A stretch of DNA of 64,000 nt, from contig NC_030852.1 in NCBI RefSeq assembly GCF_000208745.1, positions 3,054,065 through 3,118,064 on the forward strand, written 5' to 3'. This DNA comes from Theobroma cacao (Eukaryota; Streptophyta; Magnoliopsida; Malvales; Malvaceae). Shown here one piece after another: positions 1 to 11,386 of the stretch. The notes below the pieces were generated by a model. That model was not told the origin of the DNA, made no database searches, and worked only from the letters and a program-made list of their open reading frames with translations. The translations under genes were made by a program, and so were the position numbers. Numbering within the stretch: the stretch's first letter is position 1; each line of letters begins with the position of its first letter.

Positions 1-362
1 GTACTTTTGTGATATATATTTGCATTAATTATTTCTTGACTTTAATTGTTGGGTTTTTAAAATCATTAATTATATAATAAGTACATTACTAAAAATAAAG
101 AGGAAATGAATTCACACAATCATTCACAAATTAAAGTAAAAAAGACAATACTGATGTCTTAAAAGAAAACATCAACTATAAAATCAAAATCTATAAAATT
201 AAGATTTGAACTTAATACGAGAAACACATGTGTTATTTAAAAGAGTTAAATTCAAATCTCCTCCTTCTTTATAACTTATATGTCATAAAAATGCCTTTTA
301 ATGTCTAATAAAAGGATATTTATAGTAATAATTAAAACACTAAAGCATTGAAACATTATTCA
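1..362. other. AT-rich 3' flank of the MADS gene
   Basis: No coding potential seen. As the MADS gene reads on the minus strand, this stretch holds its 3' UTR and downstream flank. No clear polyadenylation signal could be fixed. Confidence 0.6.
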
Positions 363-995
363 CTATGAACCTCCGAAACCATAACTATGATCAGCCTGGA
401 CAACAGTCTCCATAACATTAGCCATCATCAAAGCACTGGCCCTTAAAATCAGATTTTTCTTCAGCTTCTCCATAGCCTTCATGTAGGCCTCAAGCTCCTC
501 AACCCTCATACCATCAATAGCCTCATCCCACCAAAACCCGCCATTGTTTTCAACATTCTTTGCCTGTTCTATCTCCTTTCCACGCTTCTTTTCCTTCTCC
601 AGCTCCTTCAACGACTCTTCATACTGCTTGTCAATTTCTTCAAAACCTGGAAGATCTGTTAATGCTGCATAATCTTGATCATCAAAAGCTGGGTTTCCAC
701 TGAGATATTGATCCAGAACCGTGTCGATGTCGGGATGACCAAAACAGAAAGGCTTCTCTCTAGGACTCGGAGATAGCACGATAATGCCGATTTTTGCACC
801 AGACAAGATGCAAAGCTCGCTCGCTTTCTTGAAGAGACCCTTCCGGCGCTTCGAAAAAGTCACATGCAAGTTGCTTTTCTTTTCTAGTTGCTTGATCTCA
901 ATCCTTTGCCGGCCTTTGGTTTTCCCTGCAGGTTTCTTCTTTCCCTCCTCGCCGTCTCCGCAACACTGGTTCGTCATTTTCTGCTGGTTAAGCAT
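363..995 (-). CDS. AGL62-like: Type I (M-alpha) MADS-box transcription factor, AGL62-like
   Basis: Single-exon reading frame of 210 residues. A basic lysine-rich leader (about 1-27) is followed by a MADS domain at about 28-86, with the hallmark KGRQRIEIK start, a SKRRKGLFKKASELC DNA-contact helix and the hydrophobic strand AKIGIIVLSPS. A charged helix likely to form a coiled coil covers about 115-150, and a conserved WWDEAIDGM motif at 155-163 is typical of the AGL62/AGL61 group. Lack of introns and of a K domain also fit type I. In Arabidopsis such proteins act in the nucleus, as heterodimers with M-gamma partners, in central cell and endosperm development; a role here is inferred from the family only. 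A second Met at residue 7 is an alternative start. The frame is intact with no sign of decay. Confidence 0.93.
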   Translation of the reverse strand: MLNQQKMTNQCCGDGEEGKKKPAGKTKGRQRIEIKQLEKKSNLHVTFSKRRKGLFKKASELCILSGAKIGIIVLSPSPREKPFCFGHPDIDTVLDQYLSGNPAFDDQDYAALTDLPGFEEIDKQYEESLKELEKEKKRGKEIEQAKNVENNGGFWWDEAIDGMRVEELEAYMKAMEKLKKNLILRASALMMANVMETVVQADHSYGFGGS

Positions 996-1031
996 GGTGA
1001 TGGGTGATCAATATTAACAAAGATCGATGAA

Positions 1032-1044
1032 CCCCCCCCCCCCC
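1032..1044 (-). repeat. 13-base homopolymer (G on the mRNA strand) in the MADS leader
   Basis: A run of 13 C on the plus strand lies 37-49 bases upstream of the MADS start codon, so the transcript would carry G13 in its 5' UTR if transcription starts at the TATA element near 1131. Such tracts slip easily and can form stacked-G structures. Confidence 0.6.
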
Positions 1045-1130
1045 AAAAAGAAGATGAATGTGAACAAAGATGGGAGCAGATCAAAATTGTGGGGTTTCAC
1101 TATTGGAGAAGAAGCTATAAATATGAGTTA

Positions 1131-1168
1131 TTTTATAATGGAATAAACCTCTAGAGTTTCTCCATTGG
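1131..1168 (-). promoter_or_regulatory. Possible MADS core promoter (TATA and CCAAT elements)
   Basis: Read on the minus strand, a TATAAAA element occupies 1131-1137, about 140 bases upstream of the MADS ATG. A CCAAT pentamer lies at 1164-1168, about 30 bases further upstream. Order and spacing suit a plant core promoter with a leader of about 100 nt. This is motif inference only in an AT-rich context. Confidence 0.4.
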
Positions 1169-3166
1169 CTAAAGATTTGCTTTCTGAATACGTCAAATTT
1201 TCAATTACCTAAATTACAGTAGCATTCTGAGTTTGATTTGGAAAGAAAACCTTCAGAAATCGTCAATGATGATATTGAATCTTATGACTTTTAGCAAAGA
1301 AAAGCGTGCGTTGCATAATTGTGAATGGGTAAAAGTATAATAAATAAATTCAAGAAAGTTTTCAATAGAATTTTAGTCCAATTTTTTCTCTCCTTGATTT
1401 CTTAAATTAGTGTACTAATTAAGGTATGTGGTGATGACATTAAATTTCTAAAATTTTTTAAATAAATATTTATTCTTTTATTATGTTTAATATAGTCTTT
1501 ATATTTTTATAATGAGTCAAACAAGCGTTTATGACTAATGGTGGACTATTAACACTTGTCAATTTATATCCACGTGAAACTAAGATGACGCTTACGTGAA
1601 GAGCAAAAAATTATCACATGATCATGTCATTATACCATATTAACATATCATATCATAATCTCTTATGATATATCAGCATGTTACTTCAACTTTAAGTGAT
1701 ATAGAATGATAAGTGATATTTTAATTAAAAATAATTAATTAACTATTAATCGCAAGAGTTTATACATAATAAAAGAATAAAGACTTTATTTGAATTTTTT
1801 TAAAAATAATTCAAAGATAATTTTTTAAATATTATACCTTTTAATTTAATGTTGATTTCATATGCCATCGTCAACTATGGAGGCATTTGGTACGAGGGAT
1901 GTACATCCACATTTCTTATAATGTGCCTGATTAAATTATATTGTAGCATTTGTTTAGAAATAAGCTAACGTAATATAAGATAACAATGTAATCACATTAT
2001 AGCCAATGGATGTAAATTGTAACGTGATTGTATTGAAAAATTATTGCAATTTCATATTACAATTTACTCTGCAATGTTATCAAACTTGATTTGACATTTT
2101 TACTTTTTTTCAATCATTAAAATTTTATAATTTATTTTTTATCACTTTTAAAAAAAATTTAAAAATTAGAAATATTTTTAAATTTTTGAAAAAAAATCTG
2201 TAATTTTNTTATTAAAAAAATTCTAGAATGATAAAAAATAGAAATAATTTTTATTTTTAGAAATTATAAAATATTAGAAAATCCATAAAATAAAAATAAT
2301 TTTTAAAAATAGAAGATATTCTTTTTTAAGGTTATAAGTTTTTAAAATTATAAAAATTATTTTTCTCTCTCTAATTTTTAATAAAATTTTAAAAATAAAA
2401 AATATTTCTTTTTTACTTTCAATTTTTTTTCAACAAATCTCTTTTGGTTTTTTATTTTTTGGATTGTTTTCTAAAAAGATTTATGTCTATTTTTAATGTT
2501 TGTGGAATATTTCAAAAATAATAATAACAATATATTTTAAAATTTTCAAAATTATTAACAAATTAAAAGTTATTTTCTCATTAATATTAACAGGGATTTG
2601 TCTGATAGTTGGTTATTTGTTGAAAAATTTATTTAAGAGATGATATCATATAAAATTTACAATAAAAAATGCAAATATATTAAATCTGTATTTTCATACG
2701 TAGAAGTAATTGTCAAAATTAATATTACATTCCCATTAAAGTGTTTGTAAACTAAATCCTATAATATTATCTTTTCAATATTTTAATTACATTTTTTTTC
2801 ATGTAACAAACATTACAAAGTTAATTACTTTCTTTGCAATCACATTATATGGATTTAGCAATACAGAATTTACAATTTCAGTGGCTGTGTGGTGACTAGG
2901 TCTCTTCAGTGCTTGGATTATTATTACAAGCTAACTTTGTCCGAGCCCAAATATATGCATTTGTCATTTTTTTTTGTCCGTAAAAAGAGATGCCACTATG
3001 CAACGGTCATATAATTTGCCATGTTTCTACAAGTTTTTAGCACGAAAAAATGGTGTATACATGCATTATGTGGCCAAAAAAAGTCGTACGCATTAAAGAG
3101 TAAATCATAGATAATTAATTAATATACAACTAGAATTTAAATCCAACTTTTACTCCATCAATGCAC

Positions 3167-3198
<32 letters not shown>

Positions 3199-4040
3199 TA
3201 TACTTAAATGTTACTATCTTGGTTGTATATTTATTTTCATAAAATTTTTAAAAAAATGTTGATTTTAATATATCAAAATTGTAATTTTTTTTATAAAATA
3301 TCAATTTTATGCTTTTTAATGTCAAAAAAATTATGAAATATAAAAATTTATAAAAAAGTCAAATTTCTAAAAGAAATAAAGGGCATTGTTTGGGACATAA
3401 ATAAATGAGAGGAAGAAGAATGTTTTGTTTGACCTTTTGCAATTAATTCAATTGCTGTCAAAGTATAAATTATGAAAAATGCTAATAATCAATACACATT
3501 CAAATTAATTCGAATTAAAAGCAAAAAAAAAAATACAAAGCCCATTTCCATCAACAAAAAGAGCCCATACCTAAAATCCCAAAATTAATTTGATTCAAAC
3601 CAATTCAACTTCAACAAAAGCACACAACAACCAATCTAATCCATCAAGAAGCTTATATTATGCCTGCGATGGCTATCAGAAAATCGAGAAAATTGACATG
3701 GGGTTTTTCATTTCTTTGGGTTGCAAGTGCTGGATAGAGAGAATGAAAGGCATGGGGGAAGGAAGATAAAAACAAGAGAAGAACCAAAAAGTAAAAGGTG
3801 AAGAGAGAGAAGAGAGTTCTTTAATTTGCCATGTCAAGTGGGAATTTGGAGGATGTAGAGAATAGCGGGGCATTAATTTAGCATTCATCTACTAATTTTT
3901 TAAAATATGTAACAATTAATTAGATTACATGGGCCTATTCAGAAGGCTATATGTCTTATCCATAAATTGTCCAAAATTAAAATCCCACATTTAATATCCA
4001 ACTAGCTAACTCTCACTTGTTTCCACCGAAAAGCAAAGCC
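1169..4040. other. AT-rich intergenic stretch
   Basis: Very AT-rich with many homopolymer runs and one undetermined base at 2208. No gene or complete mobile element could be supported. The part from about 1884 to 2900 carries phrases common at MITE ends (a GGCATTTGGT stretch, repeated forms of AATCACATTATA), but no matching terminal inverted repeat was found. A minus-strand frame at 3676-3888 has no recognisable features. Confidence 0.5.
3166..3199. repeat. Compound microsatellite (CT)n(AT)n
   Basis: About five CT units (3166-3176) run directly into about eleven AT units (3177-3199). Likely length-polymorphic. Confidence 0.9.
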
Positions 4041-4690
4041 AAGGGCCCAGAGGAACCAGATCTTTGGTGGAAGATGGCTTGACGATCCAAAGGGCACAGC
4101 GTTAAGTCAGAAGTCTTTGATCACTTCGAGAAGATGTATGTCCCCAGAATCTCTTTTAGAAAGTTGTCTTTAATGAAGAAGAATTTCCTTGAAACTCCCC
4201 TTTCTAAGGAAGATATGAAAGTTACCATATGAGAATGTAAAGGATCAAAACGTTCGGATTTCAATTTGTTTTTTTCAAAAAGGATGATTTATTTTCCTTG
4301 ATCACTGGTTTCTTAGCAAAAGGAAAACTTGAAAAGAGGTTAAAGTCTACTATTACATTGATAAATCGAAGGTAAATAATCTGACAAACTTGATTGGTGT
4401 ACCAACCAATTATGTTAATAAGTTCTTTATACAAGATTTTGACGAAGATTTTGGCAAAAAGATTAAAGATGGTTATTGCTTCGGTTATTAGATATACTCA
4501 GTGTTTTTATAATAGGTAGATATATCATGATGGTATTTTAATAGCAATTGAGGTCATTTACAATTTGAAGAAGAGTAAGAACGGAAAAGGAGAGGTAATC
4601 TTGAAATTGGATTTTGAAAAAAATGAATGACTCAATAGAATGGTATTTCTATTTCATTTAATGGAAACGATGGGTTTTGGCACTAAATGG
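4041..4690 (+). pseudogene. Decayed LINE (L1-type) reverse transcriptase fragment, copy 1
   Basis: Conceptual translation with frame changes shows the run of motifs typical of plant L1 LINE ORF2: a KSEVFDHFEKMY stretch, FLETPLSKEDMK, an ECKGSK...FNLFF block (the family's D/GxKAPGPDGFNF region), then ILAKRLKMVIASVI, DGILIAIEVI, LKLDFEK and MGFGTKWITW. These are RT motifs 0 to about 3 of a non-LTR element. Several stops and frameshifts mean it is dead. It is truncated at both ends and joins directly to a second LINE fragment at about 4690. Confidence 0.75.
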
Positions 4691-5880
4691 ATTACTTGGG
4701 TGGAATGATTTGAGTTTCAATCTTGGTAATCGAGTGACCAATGGAAGAATTTCAAATGCAAATATTGAGATTGAGAGGCCAAGGGACATTAAAGAGGAGG
4801 TTGCAAGGTACTTTGAGACATTTTATACTAAATTCATTACAGTGGGACTTAAAGTTTATTTGGCCTAATTTTTTTCAGCTTATCTATCTTTTTAAAGTAG
4901 AAGTCAAGCCAAATAGGATTTTGATAAACTAAAAAAAAAACAATCTTTTTATAGAACAAATTAAAAAAAAAAGATTAAAGAAAAGCTCTAAAGAAGAGCT
5001 TTCTCTTCTCTTCCTTTAAAAACATGTTAGTTTTTCAAAAAAATACCCTTCTCTCTCAATATATCTCCCTCTCCTCCCTTTTTCTACAAATCACCATTTT
5101 TCAATGCAAATCTCGATCTCTCTTTCCTTTACCTTTTTCTACAAAGACTACTAGAGAAAAAAAAAGACCCAGCAACAAAATAGCAAAATCTGAAATTTTT
5201 TTGTTTTTACAAATATTAAGAGAAAAGAAGATCCAAAGTTCAAAGCTGCATTTAAGTAATATTTAAGGTTTTCTCTCTTCTTCACCAAAAAGATTTTAAT
5301 GTCAAATACATTGTTTACTTTTTTCTCTTTTTTCTAGGGGAATTGAAGCATTATGGTCCAATTGCTTACTAAATCAACAAAAATTTAATGCTCTTATTAC
5401 TATACAAAGTTTGAGAGTTGTTCCGTTTCTATATGAATTTTTTTGATTTTAACATCTGAAATCGTATATTAACTTGAAGCAAACTTATTCCGCTTTGGTT
5501 AATAAGTGATTGAAGATGGCATGAATACTCTTTATGGTAATTTTAATCAAACTTAGAACTTATATAATTTATTTTGTGAAACAGCTTACCAAATAACTTT
5601 AGCTTAATTTTAAAAGTTATCATTTTTCATAAGAGTTTCATAATAACTTTCAAGTTAGAAAAAAGCTAGGCCAAACAGAGGAATTTAACTATGACTTTAA
5701 GAGGTTGGCAGAGGGCAATGTTATGGATATAGAGAAACCTTTCACTATTTCAAAGGTATAGGACATTATTGCCTCATGTGATGGTAATAAGGCACCAAGC
5801 CCAGCTGGTTTCAATTTTATACTTTTTCAAAAATGATGGGCAACAGTGAAAGATGCTATGTTTGTGGAATTGGTTTTAAG
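4691..5880 (+). pseudogene. LINE (L1-type) RT fragment, copy 2, split by a MITE-like insert
   Basis: From about 4691 the frame restarts at an earlier point of a LINE ORF2 (an IKEEVARYFETFYT motif), showing a separate copy from the one to its left. It is interrupted at 4857-5677 and resumes at about 5680 with a FNYDFKRLAEGNV stretch, PFTISKV and SCDGNKAPSPAGFNF, the canonical plant LINE RT block with only a few stops. The two halves read as consecutive parts of one protein once the insert is ignored. Confidence 0.72.
4857..5677. mobile_element. Small terminal-inverted-repeat element (MITE-like) inside a LINE
   Basis: About 821 bp bounded by imperfect inverted repeats sharing TTTGGCCTA followed by a T-rich run (left 4857-4880; right, reverse complement of 5655-5677). 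It interrupts a LINE reading frame, so it was inserted. The interior is CT-rich on the plus strand and codes for nothing recognisable; a frame at 5024-5266 is low-complexity. No clear target duplication was found, so the superfamily is undecided. Confidence 0.55.
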
Positions 5881-7913
5881 GTGTAGGAGCACTAGGGCTA
5901 GTGAGAGAGAAAGGGCATTTAGGGGAGTTACTAATGGAAAGAGGAAGGATAAGGTGGTTGAATTGAGAAAAGGAAGGATATACCAATAGAGTTATGAGTG
6001 AAGGGGGAAAGGTAGGATGGTTAGTGTTGTTGGTGACAAGTACTGGTTGTAGGGATTTGAATGAATTGGGAAGAGAAAATATGCTTGTTTTGTGGGTTAG
6101 GGTTAAAGAGAGTATATGGTCATTGGAAGTGTTATAGCATCATGTGAATAGTCTAAAGACTTGCATTGTTAGAATTATAATCCATGTAAGGTTGTAGGTG
6201 GTGTGGTTGGTTGAATTGATAGGTTTTTACTATTGCTTATATTTCACAGTAAAGTTAAGGAAGTAAAAAGAAAAAGAAAAAAAAGAAGAAAGAAAGAAAA
6301 AGAGAGAGAAAAAAAAGGAAAAGTGAGAAAAAAACTAAAATGACAAGAAAAAAGGGAAAAAGAATGATAGTTTTATTAGTTTTGATATACTATAAAGATA
6401 CTGGTGGGATGAGGATGTAGCTGTTCTATTTTAATTGTGGCAACAGGCTTAAAAGTGAGGTTTGAATGTGGGATAGGCAAATTAGCCTATGCCTTTTTTC
6501 TGTGCTATTAGGTTTTTGAGCTGGCATGAAAAGATAACATGGTGGCTTTGATCAAAGTGGAAAGAGCGGCTAAGCTTTTTTTTTATATGCCCATTTATTT
6601 GGAGACTTGGTGGGAATTTTTGTGAGATCTCATGAGTCCAAAAGTTTGTCTGTAAACCTCTGAATGAGTGGCTGTTGAACTATGAAAGTTGGAATGAAAG
6701 GAGGAATGTTTAGGTTGCGATGGTACATCTTTGCATTACAAAATTCATAACATAAGCAACTCACCACGAGTTTTCTTGGTTTATTGTTTTGCTATTAGCA
6801 TTGATTGCTAATAAAAACCCTATTTCGAGTTGGAAATTGATGACCGGTGAAGGCTATGTTATATTTTTGGTCTTGATGTATAGTTTGATCGATGATACTA
6901 TGACAAGATTTTATCTCAAAGCTTGTTGGGGTATTTTTAGGTTAATTAGGAATGGGTTTTTGAGGAGTTATTGCATGAATCCTATTTAATATGATGATAC
7001 TAGGGTCATGTTTCCACGTTTCGTTTTTTCTTTTGATTTAGTAGGTATTCTATAGGCTAGTAGTTGTTGCCTTAGCTTTTTCATAACACACTTCATGTTA
7101 GGGACTTGTTTTCATGATCTGGCTTCTCTACTACCATAAAAATGGTGACTTATTGTCCACATCACGCAAGTTTAATAGTTTTAATTGATAATGTTCTTGC
7201 CTTGTGGCTTGGTACACTATGACAAGCCTTTTGCTCAATTTCAGTCTGATGACCCAATAGATCAAAGAAGGGTTTTCAAGGCTGGGACCTTTGCAATAGG
7301 CACAGGGTTGGTTCGGGCTCTAATGAGTATTAATGTGGGAAGAGTTGTGGTAGGGAGTGAGATAGCATGATAGAATTTTGGATTGAAAAGGGAAGTTTGC
7401 TTGATTGGGAAGTGATGGACGTTCATTTTATGAAGTGATGATGATGATCCCAAGTGGTTGACTGAGTTTTAATCTTTTGTTTAGGTCAATGTTGCTTATG
7501 GACTGCACAAATGTCAAGGGTTATTTGTTTTATGCTTATGCAACCCATTGCCTTTTTAAGGATTGTGCCTGTTTTTGTTTTCTTGCTTCTTTGAATGGGA
7601 TGCAATATCTAGCTAAGTTAAACAGATTGTGTAAGTAAATAGAATAAGGTTTGTGGAGGGATGATTCTAAGTTGCTCCTTGGAATCTTTTTGTCACTTCT
7701 AAAGAGCTTGTAAATGCCTAAATATGATTGTTTCACCCCTTAAGCAACTTGATTTTTTATTCTCATGTCTTCAATTGTATTTACGACATAAACCATGATA
7801 AGAAGTCTTAGGTTTTATATGGTTTTGCTACTTCTACTACCTAAGTTAGATTTTTTGTGCACATTTTATGAGTAATGAAAACTTTTAATTTACCTTTCAA
7901 AAAAAAAAAAAAA
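5881..7913 (+). mobile_element. LINE-derived remnant ending in a poly(A) tail
   Basis: Mostly noncoding. At about 6560-6650 a decayed zf-RVT-like stretch (ERAAKLFF, then a Cys/Trp-poor version of the family's HLFFxCPF...W) can be read. The segment ends with a phrase seen at plant L1 3' ends (TTTTATGAGTAATGAAAAC) and a 15-base A run at about 7899-7913, which I take as the 3' end of a LINE copy. The part between about 6700 and 7400 is not identified. Confidence 0.45.
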
Positions 7914-9450
7914 AGATGTCAAAGGTTTAGGGATGTTCAAAGTCTTCAAGTTGTGGAACGGTTTTCAAGTTTCTTTGGAACAAGGGTTTTCGTTAAGTGT
8001 TGAGAAATGGTGAAAATATTTTATTTTGACATGATGTGGGTTGAAACTAGGTTTTTGAAAGGTTTATTTCCTAAATTGTTCCAACTAGCAGTAAATAAGA
8101 GATAGAAAGGGTTAAAGACTATATATGTGTTTGAAAATTGGTGTCCAAAATATCAATTGGCAAGTGGTGTTTAGAAGGATTTGTTTGAATGGGAAAAAGT
8201 GCTACTTGAAAATTTGAAAAACAACTTAGTTAGGTTTACTCAATTAAAAATAAGGAGAATAGATTGATTTTGATTTTTGATGAAAATGGAGCCTTCTTAA
8301 TAAAAAAAAAACTTTCTTATGCATAGTAGTAATAGTGAGGATGGTTTAGATGAAAACCCTTTTTGCTATTTAGAGTGTCAAAGTTCTTCTCAAAATTCAA
8401 TGTTTCTTACGGTTAGCCTACTTAAAGTGCATTTTGACAAAAACATTTTTCATTTTGATAAGAATTTCATTATTGTAAGAGCTCAGATTATACAATTGGT
8501 GTAACACCTTTGTCAAGGACTATAACCACCTACTTATTTCCTATTATTAGAGTTAGAATTTTTAAAGTGAATTTTTGAAATGGTGGGGAGTGGTAGGCTA
8601 CAATATCTAGTTGTATACAATCTTTTTGCAACAATGTTATTCATAATTAGTAGGACAAGTGAGGTGCAAGACGTGATGGCTTATGGTTTGTGAGACAACT
8701 CTATGATCTTTTTTGAGGGTTTAGAAATAAGGTTGTGTTTGATTGAAAAAATATGAAATAAACGACTTGGTAGGATTGGGTAAATTTCGATCTCTTTATT
8801 GAATAAAAGCAACGGAGGGGATCAATAATATTATTGATGCAACTTGGTGGATTGATCTCGTACTCGAGCATTTGGCTCTTTGGTTAGGGTATGATATCTC
8901 TCTTAAAAGAGTAAGGTTCGAATTTTTCTTCCTCTAAAAATATATATAAAAAACTTATTGGATTGATCTAAGAAGTACCTCACAGCCACATATCCCAAGT
9001 ATCTACTTTGTAGAAATGATGCTTAGTAGAAACCTCCTTGATCCAATTTCTTCAACTTTAATGTTGATGGCTCCATTAGAGAGAAACTAGACCCCTTAAG
9101 CTGTGGTGGTGTATTGATAAACTTTGAAGGTATTATTCTTGCCATGTTTTTTGGACTCGTTAGTGTATTTGATTTCAATTATGTTAAGTTATATGCTATT
9201 AAAGTAGCTTTGGAAATATTTTGTGACTCATATTGATTTGGAAAGTCATATTTAGATATTGAATCAGACTTTATGGTTGCACTAATTTGAGTTTTAAACC
9301 CATATAAAAGACCTTAAAATGATGGAGGCTTTTTAACAGATAAATACTTCATGAGATGTCATATGATTTTTTTTTAAAAATATGTTTAGAGAAGCTGATT
9401 GCTATGTTGATTTGCCTGTGAAAATGGGTGTGGACAAAAATGAATTATTT
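7914..9450 (+). pseudogene. LINE (L1-type) ORF2 C-terminal part with RNase H domain, decayed
   Basis: At about 7990-8330 a RNGENILFWHDV stretch, LFPKLFQLA and DENGAF...KKLSYA match the post-RT part of plant LINE ORF2. At about 9045-9320 an RNase H fold is readable: FNFNVDGS (first catalytic Asp), CGGVLINFEGIILAMF, AIKVALEI and LDIESDFMVAL (acidic DS position). At about 9385-9440 FREADCYVDLPVKMGVDKNELF-like residues follow, the usual end of these RNase H domains. Stops and frameshifts are scattered. A SINE has inserted at 8859-8952 between the zf-RVT-like part and RNase H. Confidence 0.75.
8859..8952 (+). mobile_element. Short tRNA-derived SINE, copy 1, with target duplication
   Basis: A 94-bp insert carries an RNA polymerase III A box (TGGCTCTTTGGTTAG, 8873-8887) and B box (GGTTCGAATTT, 8915-8925) and ends in an A/TA-rich tail. 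It is flanked by a 17-bp duplication with two differences (8842-8858 and 8953-8969, ending GGATTGATCT). It lies inside a LINE coding region. The related copy at 44754-44845 has the same head, boxes and length. The head resembles a tRNA but the acceptor stem cannot pair, so it is not a tRNA gene. Confidence 0.82.
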
Positions 9451-9605
9451 GTAAGGTGGTGCTAACTCGAAAATATTACTCTTCCTATCGAAGGTGGTCT
9501 GTCTTTTTAGGGATGCCTAAAGAGGAAAATTAGGATCACAAGTATGAGTTGGTTAGTGGGTAGTTTTTAAGTGTAGATTGTTAGTTATTTTGGTTGATAA
9601 GTGCT

Positions 9606-11381
9606 TGTAGAAAATATTCAAGATCTATGCAAAGAACTAAACTGCTTGATGAAAAATAAAGAACTACATAAAAGGCTATTTATAATAGCCAACTAAACCT
9701 AAACCTACTTGCTGTGTAAGTAAAGAAAATAGTAAATAAGAAAGTATTTTAACCCTAGATTTCTTTAGAGTATAAGCAAAATAAAAAGAAAATAGGAAAA
9801 TATTCTCCTCAAGATATTCTTAGAATTAATAATTACAGCTCATGTTGACACTTCCCTTCGAGTTGGAGCATAGATATCAATTATGCTTAACTTGTCAATT
9901 ATACCATGGACCACTATCCCAAAAACTTTTTTTTTTTTAAATATTAGCTAACTGACCTTTAGACTGGACAAATTGAAATTGTATAATTTTTTGATTGAGG
10001 TTCTCCTTGATGAAATGTCGATCAATTTTAACATACTTGGTGCGATTATGTTGTAAAAGATTTTGCAAAATTTCAATGGCTGCCTTATTATCGCAAAAAT
10101 ATTCATAGGTTTTGCATATTCAATTCTCAACTTTTTAAGAATAGTTCTAATCCACAATAATTTGCATACACCATAAGCCATACCTTGAATTTAGCTTCTA
10201 CACTTGATCTTGCCACAACCTTCTGCTTCTTGATTTTCCAAGTGACAAGATTACCTTCCACAAAAATAAAGTAACCAGATGTGGATCTTCTAGTTGTTTG
10301 ACGACCTGCCTAGTTAGAATCCGTGAATCCTTCAATGCTACAAATACAATTTTTTGAGAATAATAAACCTTTTCCCATAGCACTCTTCAAGTATCTTAAG
10401 ATTCGATATAGTGCATTCATATGTTCTTCACTTAGTGCATACATAAACTGACTTACGACACTTACAACATAAGCTATAATTAGTCTTTGTCTGTTAGAAC
10501 TTGATTTGGAAAAATTCTAAGCTTATGATTTATCACTATGGGCATGTTTGCTGGTTTGTAAGCAAGCATTACAATTTAGGTTAAGAGATCTAGCACATAT
10601 TTCCGTTACGAAAGAAAAATCTCCTGTTTCGATCTTGCAACCGCAATCCTTAAGAAATATTTAAGTTACCTTAAATCTTTCATTTCAAATTTAGTAGCCA
10701 AATATTCTTGTAATGCTTTCAATTCACATGGGTCATCTCCCGTCAAGACCATATCATCGACATACACGATTAAAGTTATTACTTTCTCCTCTTTATGTTT
10801 TATAAACAAAATATGGTCTGAGTTACTTTGCTTAAAACTAGATCCTTTAATTATAGAAGAAAGCATCCCAAACTAAGCTCTAGGTGACTGTTTCAGCCCA
10901 TATAATAACTTCTTCAGTTTACTAACTTTCTTTCTATACAAAAAACTATGTTTAATTCCTGGTGGTAACTTCATGTAGACTTTTTCTTAAAGTCTTCATG
11001 TAGTCCATACGAATTTCGGAATACGAGATTCGTGTTAGAGAGTTCCTTTTGGAATAGAACTACTTAGATACCATGTAGAAAACATTTAGAACCTAAGAAA
11101 AGATCTAAACCGTTTAATGAAAAATAAAGAACTACATAAAAGGCTATTTAGCCAACTAAACTTAACTTGTTGTGCAAGTAAAGTAATTATAATAGCTAAC
11201 TAAACCTAAATCTAGTTGATGTGCAAGTAAAGTAAATAGCAAATAAGGACTTTCTTAAAGTATAAATAAAGTAAAAAGTAAATAAAGAACTATTCTCTCG
11301 AAGATATTCTTAAAATAAAAAAATAGAAAAATATTCTTTTTAAAATATTTTTAAAATTAATAATTACAGTTCATGTTGGTA
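9606..11381 (-). mobile_element. Internally deleted Ty1-copia element with perfect target duplication
   Basis: LTRs lie at 9606-9850 (3' LTR) and 11074-11381 (5' LTR). Outer ends are TG...CA-like, and a perfect 5-bp duplication GTGCT flanks the element (9601-9605, 11382-11386). A primer-binding site for initiator tRNA-Met, mutated, lies at 11060-11073. A pyrimidine tract next to 9850 is the polypurine tract on the element's strand. The interior is only about 1.2 kb against 4 kb or more in full elements. The right LTR is longer because of an internal direct duplication of about 60 bp carrying TGTGCAAGTAAAGTAA. Confidence 0.9.
9940..10866 (-). pseudogene. Copia pol remnant: reverse transcriptase tail and RNase H
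   Basis: The RT catalytic block VYVDDMVLTGDD is intact (in 10666-10866), ending in KFEMKDLR as in copia RT. After a decayed stretch, a frame with a TSGYF-like and GNLVTWKSR-like part precedes an RNase H end (FCDNKAAIEI, HNRTKYVKIDRHFIKENL) read at about 9960-10110. Gag, protease, integrase and the start of RT are missing. Frameshifts separate the pieces. Confidence 0.85.
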
Positions 11382-11386
11382 GTGCT

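Noticed and set aside
784..1017. Plus-strand frame of 77 codons
   Set aside because: Antisense shadow of the MADS coding sequence.
1884..2900. Possible MITE
   Set aside because: End-like phrases occur, but no matching inverted termini or target duplication could be found.
3676..3888. Minus-strand frame of 70 codons
   Set aside because: No recognisable motif; AT-rich intergenic context with no promoter or splice evidence.
5024..5266. Plus-strand frame of 80 codons
   Set aside because: Low-complexity CT-rich interior of the inverted-repeat element.
8859..8952. Possible tRNA gene (A and B boxes present)
   Set aside because: No pairing acceptor stem, flanking target duplication and A/T tail; this is a SINE.
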